DNA from: G963665495 sp963667575
GTDB lineage: Bacteria; Desulfobacterota; Desulfovibrionia; Desulfovibrionales; Desulfovibrionaceae
Assembly: GCA_963667575.2 (NCBI GenBank)
Contig: CAXXHY010000010.1
Location: forward strand, 62,001-126,000
Direction of reading: 5' to 3'
Length of the DNA: 64,000 nt
Shown here piece by piece: positions 57,231 to 64,000 of this stretch (positions within the stretch are counted from its first letter, which is position 1; the number at the start of each line of letters is the position of its first letter). The notes beneath the pieces were generated by a model. That model ran no database searches and had not been told where the DNA came from. It saw only the letters and a list, made by a program, of their open reading frames with translations. The position numbers and the translations under genes are program-made.

Positions 57231-58460
57231 CTACTTCTTAGGCATGGGAACGACAGGCGTATATCCGGGGCGCCGTGCGTTTTTGGGCCACACGGTAATA
57301 CGCTCGAGACCGTTTCCGAGGTCGTTGATCTGCACGATACCCAAGGAGGCGTTCTTGTTCTGTCCGGTTTCGTCGAACTGCACGGAATCGTACGTTGCTA
57401 TCATGCCCGGTCCGGAGTTGTAGTCGGTTTCGTTCAGGGCCTTGCGGATGGCCGCAGGGTCGAGAGAGCCGGCACGTTCCAGCGCGTCGGCCAGCACATA
57501 CATGGCCACATAGGCGTCAACGGCTTCGCCGGTCAGGTTGTTGCCGTATTTGGCTTTGTACTTGGCGTTGACTTTCTGGGCGTTGGGTTTGTTTACGTCC
57601 GCTTCCCATTCCACGATATCAAATACGTAGCGGGCATTGTCGCCGCAACCGGAAATGAAAGTGGGGTCTGCATGACCGCCACCCGATCCGATGATGATCT
57701 TGGGGGTCACTTTGTAATTGCCCAGCGTATTGGTCAGCAGGATGGCGTCCGCGGCGTTGGAAGTCAGCAGGAGTACGTCGGGACGGGCGCGGCGGATTTT
57801 GTTGACCACAGGGGTCAGATCCGTGGCGGAGGAGGGATAGGGTTCGTCGAGAACCACTTTGTATCCGTATTGTTCAGCCAGTTTTTTCCATTGGGCGTCA
57901 AAACCGGTTCCCCAGTCGCCGTTTTCATAAACAAAGGCGACGGTGGACAGTTCGAGACCGAATTCTTTTTTCATATCTTCTAAAAACTTGAACTGATCAC
58001 GGGTCCACCAGGAGTCTTTGGCCGCAATGCGGAAAACATTTTTGAAACCACGCTCGGTGATAGTATCGCGTACGGATACTGGTACGATATAGGGGATGCC
58101 GTAACGTTCGGCCACTGTGGTAGAAGGATAGGTCACGCCGGAATTCCAGGCGCCAGTAATGACGTTGACTTTTTCTGTGTTGATGAAGCGTTCGGCTTCG
58201 GTCACGCCAACATTGGGGTCGGACTTGGAGTCAGCGTACAGCATCTCGATCTTGGCACCGCCAAGGGATTTGATGCCGCCCGCTGCGTTGATCTCCTCTA
58301 CAGCCATTTCACGCGCTTGTTTGCCCTGCAGGCCCACCGAGGCCGAAGGACCGGAAAGGGGCAGAATATTGCCCACTTTGACAGTGGTTTCGGCAAAAGA
58401 AAGCGAAGGCAGCACGGAAATCATGCCAAGGCAGAGTAGCAGCAACACGAAACGTTTCAT
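57231..58460 (-). CDS. livK: ABC transporter amino-acid-binding protein LivK
   Basis: A 409-residue periplasmic binding protein. The signal peptide ends PSLSFA-ETT, followed by VKVGNILPLSGPSASVGLQG, the standard LivJ/LivK opening. The ligand cannot be predicted from sequence alone; partners suggest an amino acid that can be transaminated. Start 58460 has AAAGGAG six bases upstream, better than an ATG two codons earlier. Fully intact, although it lies between two frame-broken stretches. Confidence 0.92.
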   Translation of the reverse strand: MKRFVLLLLCLGMISVLPSLSFAETTVKVGNILPLSGPSASVGLQGKQAREMAVEEINAAGGIKSLGGAKIEMLYADSKSDPNVGVTEAERFINTEKVNVITGAWNSGVTYPSTTVAERYGIPYIVPVSVRDTITERGFKNVFRIAAKDSWWTRDQFKFLEDMKKEFGLELSTVAFVYENGDWGTGFDAQWKKLAEQYGYKVVLDEPYPSSATDLTPVVNKIRRARPDVLLLTSNAADAILLTNTLGNYKVTPKIIIGSGGGHADPTFISGCGDNARYVFDIVEWEADVNKPNAQKVNAKYKAKYGNNLTGEAVDAYVAMYVLADALERAGSLDPAAIRKALNETDYNSGPGMIATYDSVQFDETGQNKNASLGIVQINDLGNGLERITVWPKNARRPGYTPVVPMPKK

Positions 58461-58489
58461 TTGCATCTCCTTTTAAAGTGTCTTTAATC

Positions 58490-59795
58490 TTATGAAATGG
58501 TCTTAAATCCTTGTTCGAGGATAGCCAAACCGCGCTCAAGTTGCTCGTCGGTAATCACCAAAGGCATGAGGGTGCGTACGACATTGCCGTAATTACCGCA
58601 GGTCAACAAAATCAAGCCGTTATCAAGGCAGAATTTAGCCAGCGCTTTGGTTTTGGCCGTGGCAGGTTCTTTTCCTTCACGGGTTTCGACCAGTTCCAAT
58701 GCCAGCATGGGGCCTTTGCCGCGAACTTCGCCAATGATCGGGTAGCGTTCCTGCAGGTCTTTGAATCTGGCCAGCAGGGTTTCTCCGAGAGCTTTGGACT
58801 TTTCGAGCATGCCGTCATTTTCAAAAATGTCAACAACAGCCAGAGCCGCCGCGCAGCTGACAGGGTTGCCGCCGTATGTGCCGCCCAAACCACCGGCATG
58901 GGGCTCGTCCATGATTTCCTGTTTGCCGACCACGGCGGAAATAGGCATACCGCCGCCCATGGATTTTGCCATGGTGATGAGATCGGGCTCGACTCCCCAG
59001 TGTTCGATGGCGAACAATTTGCCCGTACGGCCGAAACCTGACTGTACTTCGTCGACGATCATGACAATGCCGAATTCCGTGCAGATTTCGCGCAGACGCT
59101 GAAAGTATTCGGGGGGCGGAGTAAGGAAGCCGCCTTCACCGGCGATGGGTTCGATGAGCAGACAGGCCACGTTTTCTGCGGCCACATGATTGATGAACAT
59201 GTCCCGCATTTTTTCCGCGCAACCCATGTCGCAGGAAGGGTATTCGCGCCCCAGGGGACAGCGGTAGCAGTAGGCGTAGGGCATACGGTAAATTTCCGGA
59301 GCGAAGGGGCCGAAAGCGGAATTTGTAGGGTTTTACCTTGCTTGTCAGGCTCATGGTCAGCAACGTGTACGGCCGTGAAAGCCGTTTTCGACAGCAAGGA
59401 CTCCTTGCGCGTCCGGTGGCAAGTCGTGAAATTTTTACCGCGTTTTCAACTGCCTCAGCACCGCTGTTGACGAGTACGGCACGCTTTTCAACGTTGCCGG
59501 GCGTCAGTTGCGTAAGCTTTTCGCACAGTTCCACATAGCCCTCATACATGGCCACATGAAAGCAGGTGTGCAAAAGTTTGTCAGCCTGGGCTCTTTGATG
59601 GCGGCAACAACTTTCGGATGGTTGTGTCCGACATTGACGACTCCGATGCCGCCGGCGAAATCAATGAATTCTCTGCCTTCGACATCAGTAATGACGGCGC
59701 CCTCGGCCTTTTGCAGCAAAGATACGGGTCCCATGATTGGAGACGCCTTTTGCCACTGCCTTGGCCCGTCTGGCCAAAAGTTGTTCGGTAGACAT
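58490..59795 (-). pseudogene. gabT: class III (GABA-type) aminotransferase with frame breaks in its 5' third
   Basis: Reads from ATG 59795 (MSTEQLLARRAKAVAKGVSN) to the stop at 58490, about 430 residues once frames are joined. The catalytic core is intact from 59284 onward: VDEVQSGFGRTGKL, TMAKSMGGGMP with the PLP Lys, and GGTYGGNPVSCAAALAV. Five indels lie near 59735, 59588, 59410, 59368 and 59314. The protein pieces between them (SLLQKAEGAVITDVEGREFI, HTCFHVAMYEGYVELCEKL, AVLVNSGAEAVENAVKI) are well conserved. It would transfer the amino group of GABA or a related omega-amino acid. It heads the operon with livKHMGF behind a sigma-54 promoter. Confidence 0.8.
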
Positions 59796-59854
59796 GATTG
59801 GTTTGAACCCCCTATTTTGAGGATGGTGTTAATTAAAAAATGAGACTGCTTGTA

Positions 59855-59876
59855 AATTAGCAAACGAGATGCCAAT
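59855..59876 (-). promoter_or_regulatory. sigma-54 (-24/-12) promoter
   Basis: On the minus strand the sequence is TTGGCATCTCGTTTGCTAAT, which matches the consensus TGGCAC-N5-TTGCW with exactly ten bases between the GG and the GC. The GG lies at 59872-59873 and the GC at 59860-59861. Transcription would start near 59848, some 50 bases before the aminotransferase ATG. Confidence 0.85.
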
Positions 59877-59945
59877 TCTAAAAAAATATTTTATTTAAAA
59901 CAGAGAGTGTAAGCTTAAAATTATTACTAAAAAGGATTGCACAAA

Positions 59946-59966
59946 TTGATTCAGATAATGAATCGA
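59946..59966. promoter_or_regulatory. palindromic activator site 1
   Basis: TTGATTCA, five bases, TGAATCGA. Its centre is about 110 bases upstream of the predicted start of transcription, the usual place for enhancer-binding proteins. Same half-site as site 2. Confidence 0.65.
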
Positions 59967-60001
59967 TTTTAGGCTCAAATATGAAGGAATTATTGTCCAG
60001 G

Positions 60002-60028
60002 TTTTTGATTCAGATATTGAATCAAAAA
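60002..60028. promoter_or_regulatory. palindromic activator site 2
   Basis: TTTTTGATTCA, GATAT, TGAATCAAAAA: a perfect 11-bp inverted repeat with a five-base spacer, 59 bases from site 1 centre to centre. Confidence 0.7.
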
Positions 60029-60190
60029 TATTGAGGTCGACAGTTTATGTAAAACTAGAATAAGAATACAGTGTGTTAGAATTTATTAAGGACGCGCCTA
60101 GAACAGAAATGGGGATAAACGAAAGTAGGGCTGCTTATCAGCAAGCCTGGCAGTATCCCCTTGAAGTTCTGGTCCAGGATAAAGAAGGGG

Positions 60191-60208
60191 TGATTCGTTT
60201 TTGAATCA
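60191..60208. promoter_or_regulatory. possible third palindrome at the activator stop codon
   Basis: TGATTC, six bases, GAATCA, the same half-sites as the two sites nearer the promoter but with a spacer one base shorter. It overlaps the last codon of the activator gene. It may be a weak site or chance. Confidence 0.35.
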
Positions 60209-62014
60209 GTCGAGCTTTTGAGATGAGGCTTCCGTATGCCCGGGCGGGCGCATTCCGTGCTTTTGGAGTTTTCTTACGACAGTGGCCTGGCTTATGCCGA
60301 GAAACTGAGCCATTTCGCGCTTGTTCCGGAGCAGGTGGATCTTGCTTTGGAAAGCATTTCGCGTTCGACTTTGTTCAGAGCGCTTGGCCAACGTGATAGG
60401 GATTTTCATCCTGAGGGTTTTCCAATTCCTTGTGGAGCAACTCGGCTAGGTAAAGTCGTCAAGCAAGCGAATCATCGCACATGACGACACCCTTGCGGAT
60501 AATTCCGATCAGTTCGCGTACGTTGCCAGGAAAAGTGTAGTCCTGCAAGCAGATTCATGCCCCGGGGGCTGATCCGCTTATTTGTTTTATACTTGGCGTT
60601 TTCTTGTTGGAGCAGTTGGGTAGCCAGTTCGAAAATATCTTCCAGGCGTTCACGCGTAGCGGCGGAATGGATACGGTAAAGGTATTCAGTCTGATAGAGC
60701 AGGTCGCCGCGGAAATCGTTTATGCTGTACCCAGTTTTCAAGGTCGCGGTTGGTGGCTGCGATGATATTGCATTCCATTTGTTTGGGAGTGGAGCCTCCC
60801 AAGCGAGCGGTATTCGCGCTCGTCCAGACACTTCAGAGAGTTTTGCCTGGCTGGCCAGAGGGATTTCGGCAACTTCATCAAGGAAGAGCGTTCCTTCGCC
60901 GGCCAGTTGCATCAAACCGATTCGGCCGCTTTCCAGGGCGCCGGTAAAAGCTCCTTTTTCGTATCCGAAACAGTTCGGCCTCGAAAGAGTGTGTCCGGCA
61001 ACGAAGCACAGTTGACTGCAATGAATGGTTTGTTTTTGCGTGGACCGCTTTTATGAATGAATTTTGCCAGGAGCCCTTTACCCGTGCCGGATTCTCCCAG
61101 CAGGAGAATGTTCGTGGCTTCCAGTTGGGAAAGTTTCAAACACGTGGTGAGCGACCTGGCGCATGGCCTTGGATTCAGCCACGACTCCCCCTTGTTTGAG
61201 TTCCAACATGGTCAGCGTATCCAGCTCGCGCTGGACTTTTTCCTGAGTTTTGCGAGCCTGGTCCAAATGTTCGTGCAACGTGTTGAGGTCGGTAATGTCC
61301 CGTTCGTTGGCCACCACCAGAAGACAAGCTCGCCTTTGTCGTTGAAAGCCGGGAGTTCCCGTGACCAGGAGTTGTCTGCCCCGTACCTGGGACATTTTGA
61401 ATGATGGTGTGCTGTTGTCCGGTTTGCATGGACGTGCAGGGTTACGGCGTCGTCAATATGGCCGTCTATCGAGCAAATCAACGGATATTTTTTCCCTTTA
61501 AAGCGGTGGCGTCGATGCCGTTGAGCCGTTCGGAAGCTTTGTTGATGTCCAGGATGTACCCTTGTCCGTCCGTTACCCAGATGCCGTCACTGGACGATTG
61601 AAAAATTACGCTTTGAGTTGTTGGGCTACAGGTGTTGGTATGCGTCCAGTTTTACCGCAAGCTCTTCAAATCGTTCAGGTCGTTGCAGACTGATGACGGC
61701 TCCGTTGGAACGTGCTCTGTTCTGCATGAGAGGAGTGATTTCATAAAAAAGGTCGTTTCCCTTATCGACGATGCGACCTTTTCCTGCCCGGAAGGCCTCA
61801 TCGTTGGATGGCCTCCGCGTATCTTCGGGGTGGCCAGGGGAAGAAGCGGTTCACAGGAACTTCCCAAGCAGGCGTGCGATAGGCCGCTTTTTGCTCAGGA
61901 AAAAGAGTCTCGGCGCCTTTGTTAAGGTATATAACCCGGCATTCGCGTATCCACTGCCACGACCGCGTAACTGACGGAGTCGAGAATAGAGGGAAGATCA
62001 CACTTGCTGTACAT
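60206..62014 (-). pseudogene. PAS-PAS sigma-54-dependent activator, frame-broken throughout
   Basis: Joining frames from about ATG 62014 to the TGA at 60206 gives roughly 590 residues: a PAS domain (ILDSVSYAVVAVDTR), a second PAS (VIFQSSSDGIWVTDGQGYIL), a short coiled coil, and a sigma-54 AAA+ domain with LLGESGTGKGLLAKFIH, GYEKGAFTGALESG (the GAFTGA loop that touches sigma-54) and GEGTLFLDEVAEIP. It ends in a TyrR-like helix-turn-helix (KREMAQFLGISQATVVRKL). At least 18 indels are needed, nearly all one-base insertions, about one per 90-100 bases. It probably activates the promoter upstream of the aminotransferase. Confidence 0.85.
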
Positions 62015-62317
62015 GTGAGATCGATCATATCAAAGACTTTTCATAAAGAAAATCCTGGATATTCGGGATATAGCGGCATTTGGCGATCTGCAGCAGTTAT
62101 TGAAAGTCTCAGGATGGAAGGCAGTTGCCTGATCAGGATGGAAGCATGCGGCTTGATGGTTTGCACTATGTGACAAAATTGTAATTTTAGATAAAAAATG
62201 AAGTAACAGTTTAAGGTTGTTTCCAAAAATTGTCGGAAGATGGTTTGCTTTTTGGCTGTAACTCTTTATAACCCAAACGCAAGGATACATCATTAGTAAC
62301 AGGGACGTCTCTGTAGT
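62015..62317. other. AT-rich divergent intergenic region
   Basis: 303 bases between the activator and the GGDEF gene. Promoters of both are expected here. I find no -24/-12 element, hairpin with T-run or GATTCA palindrome in it. Confidence 0.4.
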
Positions 62318-63841
62318 ATGAGTCATGACGATAAAATTTTCGGCAGTATAAAGACGGGCGGATTCGATAATGTGGGGCGCGAATATGCGCTTGGGAGCAA
62401 TCCGGCTTTACTTTCTTCCATAGCCCGCGGGGCTGAAGAGCTGACCTCCGGCAAGGGATGGCCGGACGGCGTGAACGACCTGCTCGCCGATCTCGGGATT
62501 ATTACCGGAGTCAGCAGAGTGTGGATTTTCCAGGTTTTCGAGCTGACTGACGACTATATCATTCAGGATTATACCTTCGAATGGGCCAAGCGTCCGGAGT
62601 TCGTCCAACTCGGTATGCCCACGTTCAGCATGTTCAAAACCGCCATTGACACGGAAGCTTACCGAAAACTCATTGAAAGCCGCAAAAGAGGGGAATGGCA
62701 AAAGGTGCTTACCCGGCATCTGGGCTCCGGTTTTTTGCGGAATTCCCAGGAGCAGCAGCATATTTTATCCATGCTGACCATTTCGATCATGGTTGAAGGC
62801 GAATGGTGGGGGACATTGGGGTTTGATGACTGCGAAAGGGAATACGACTGGTCGGATGTGGAGATCGGCTTGCTCCGGACAGCCGCTTTTTTGATTTCGA
62901 GCGCTGTCTTGCGGGATAGATTGAGTGCAAAACGCAGGCAATTTGCAATCATGAGGCAACTGTCCGATACCAGCACATGGGAGTATGATTTTCAAACCGG
63001 TCATCTTTGGACGTCACCGGAATTGATTCATACGTATGGTCCCGCCACTGAAAATCTTCGCTATTCCTTGACTGGAGCCATGAAACTGCTTCATCCGTTA
63101 GACCGTATGAGCATGATCGACGCGTTGCATGTGTTTTTGGACAGCAATATGACCGAGTTTCGTCGGGACACGCGTATTCTTACCGACTGCGGAACCTACC
63201 GCTGGGTCGAGCTGCTGGGAAAGCTCCATCGCAACAGTGCAGGAAGACCCGTCCAGTTCGCAGGTATAGCCGTAGATATCAGCCACAGAAAAATGGAAGA
63301 ACAACGGCTTTTGGTGGAAGCCACTACGGATCCGCTTACGGGGATCATGAACCGCCGGATGTTTGAACGCGAGATGTGGAACGTTATCAAACGATTGCGC
63401 GAGCCTGGCGCAGGACCTGTATCGCTTTTTATGGTCGATCTGGACAAATTTAAAGATGTCAATGACACTTACGGACATGGGGCCGGTGACCTTGTCCTGA
63501 AGCGCTTTGTCCAATTATGCCGCCAGTTGCTTCGAAAAGAGGATATTTTCGGCAGATTGGGGGGCGACGAGTTTTGCATTGTGCTCGAAAATACCCCCAG
63601 GGATCAGGCAGAGGGCATTGGAAGGCGCCTTATTGAAATGGTCAACCGCGAGTCATTGGACCTTGAAAATTCTTCGGTTGCTTTTACCGTCAGTATCGGA
63701 CTGGTGACCAGCAAAGACATGTTCGCAACTCCGACACAATTGCTGGATCGCGCCGATACGGTGCTTTACTGGGCTAAAAGTTCCGGACGCAACAGGCTTG
63801 CAGTGGAAGAGGACAGATCTTTTTGTTGCTCTCCTAAGTAG
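62318..63841 (+). CDS. GAF-PAS-GGDEF diguanylate cyclase
   Basis: A 507-residue cytoplasmic protein. A GAF-like domain spans about 45-200 (VSRVWIFQVFEL, GTLGFDDCEREYDW), a PAS domain about 215-330 (TWEYDFQTGHLWTSPEL, ending GIAVDISHRKMEEQ), and the GGDEF domain about 335-500 with RLGGDEFCIVL. The product-inhibition I-site RKED lies five residues before GGDEF, so an active, feedback-controlled cyclic-di-GMP synthase is expected. The frame is intact directly beside the damaged block. The ribosome site is weak (AGGGA 13 bases upstream). Confidence 0.92.
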   Translation: MSHDDKIFGSIKTGGFDNVGREYALGSNPALLSSIARGAEELTSGKGWPDGVNDLLADLGIITGVSRVWIFQVFELTDDYIIQDYTFEWAKRPEFVQLGMPTFSMFKTAIDTEAYRKLIESRKRGEWQKVLTRHLGSGFLRNSQEQQHILSMLTISIMVEGEWWGTLGFDDCEREYDWSDVEIGLLRTAAFLISSAVLRDRLSAKRRQFAIMRQLSDTSTWEYDFQTGHLWTSPELIHTYGPATENLRYSLTGAMKLLHPLDRMSMIDALHVFLDSNMTEFRRDTRILTDCGTYRWVELLGKLHRNSAGRPVQFAGIAVDISHRKMEEQRLLVEATTDPLTGIMNRRMFEREMWNVIKRLREPGAGPVSLFMVDLDKFKDVNDTYGHGAGDLVLKRFVQLCRQLLRKEDIFGRLGGDEFCIVLENTPRDQAEGIGRRLIEMVNRESLDLENSSVAFTVSIGLVTSKDMFATPTQLLDRADTVLYWAKSSGRNRLAVEEDRSFCCSPK

Positions 63842-63956
63842 CAGGCAATGCAGAAAGCATTGTAATTGAAAAAACAAGAGCAAGCTCTGCAGAAACAACC
63901 TGATCGATGGTGTGTTTTTGTTCAATACATTTTTGGCAATGGAGGAGAAGCACCTA

Positions 63957-64000
63957 ATGCCAACAGAACCCACTGATGATAATCCGGTCTGGATACAAGA
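63957..64000 (+). CDS. start of an unidentified gene (partial)
   Basis: ATG 63957 preceded by GGAGGAGAAGCACCTA reads MPTEPTDDNPVWIQ before the window ends. The strong ribosome site makes it a real start; the product cannot be named from 14 residues. Confidence 0.6.
   Translation, partial: MPTEPTDDNPVWIQ

Larger units (their letters stand above)
59796..60205. other. control region of the aminotransferase-liv operon
   Basis: 410 bases, AT-rich to 60080, holding the sigma-54 promoter and two palindromes described separately, plus a structured stretch at 60111-60160 (GGGGATA pairing with TATCCCC around an inner GCTT-AAGC hairpin) that may end the activator transcript. Confidence 0.6.

Noticed and set aside
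60073..60204. A 43-codon plus-strand frame (GTG start) between the aminotransferase promoter and the activator stop, with protein-like composition.
   Set aside because: No ribosome site, overlaps a possible hairpin, and lies in DNA whose accuracy is doubtful. It may be a remnant but cannot be supported.

Overview
The window reads as chromosomal DNA of a Gram-negative, flagellated, anaerobe-type bacterium, most like the Desulfovibrionales (Desulfobacterota, formerly Deltaproteobacteria). This is inferred from gene content and base composition near 50% GC: a DHH-CBS-polyA-polymerase tRNA nucleotidyltransferase, an IspD-IspF fusion, HslU next to ArgB and a Do-type protease without hslV, and FliM, PBP1A, ferritin and Tpx. 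I see no rRNA, tRNA, CRISPR array, transposase or phage module. About 60 protein genes are supported.

Layout. 1-5 kb: a HAD-GH65 disaccharide-phosphorylase fusion cut by the window edge, a HAD phosphatase of trehalose-6-phosphate type, a cyclase-family hydrolase and lysA. 5-9 kb: a degenerate ClpX-like ATPase, a DUF429 protein, LapA, a HIT hydrolase and a LOG-like protein. 9-16 kb: tRNA nucleotidyltransferase with xerD, a ribokinase, a THUMP rRNA methyltransferase and fliM. 16-24 kb is an envelope region: a lipoprotein with three OmpA domains, an LpoA-like lipoprotein convergent with PBP1A, and an exported protein made of seven 38-residue repeats. 24-31 kb: pyrR, a GT-C membrane glycosyltransferase, argB-hslU-degP and small unknown genes. 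31-40 kb: fadD, a DUF3089 hydrolase, a deoxyhypusine-synthase-like protein, an acyl ligase-ACP-acyltransferase fusion and ispDF. 40-50 kb: ferritin, a coupled HDOD/GAF pair, an orphan OppD, a SWIM-SNF2 helicase, an SBF transporter, a VOC protein and a sugar kinase. 51-53 kb: four very small genes, two of them paralogous membrane/coiled-coil proteins, then tpx.

53.7-62 kb is one coherent minus-strand unit: a PAS-type sigma-54 activator, a class III (GABA-type) aminotransferase behind a clear -24/-12 promoter with two upstream palindromes, and the branched-chain-amino-acid type ABC transporter livKHMGF, closed by a terminator. The likely logic is activator-controlled import and transamination of an amino acid. 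In this unit livH, the 5' part of the aminotransferase and the whole activator carry about 30 small indels, nearly all one-base insertions, in two blocks (about 56.30-56.97 and 59.31-61.95 kb). The sequence between and around the blocks is clean. The block edges do not follow gene edges, so uncorrected sequencing error is at least as likely as gene decay. The window ends with an intact GAF-PAS-GGDEF diguanylate cyclase and the first codons of another gene.

The most promising unfamiliar items are the 38-residue repeat protein, the small-protein cluster with a twin CX3C exported protein, the ClpX-like ATPase that has lost its ClpP-docking and pore signatures, and the sigma-54 control region.
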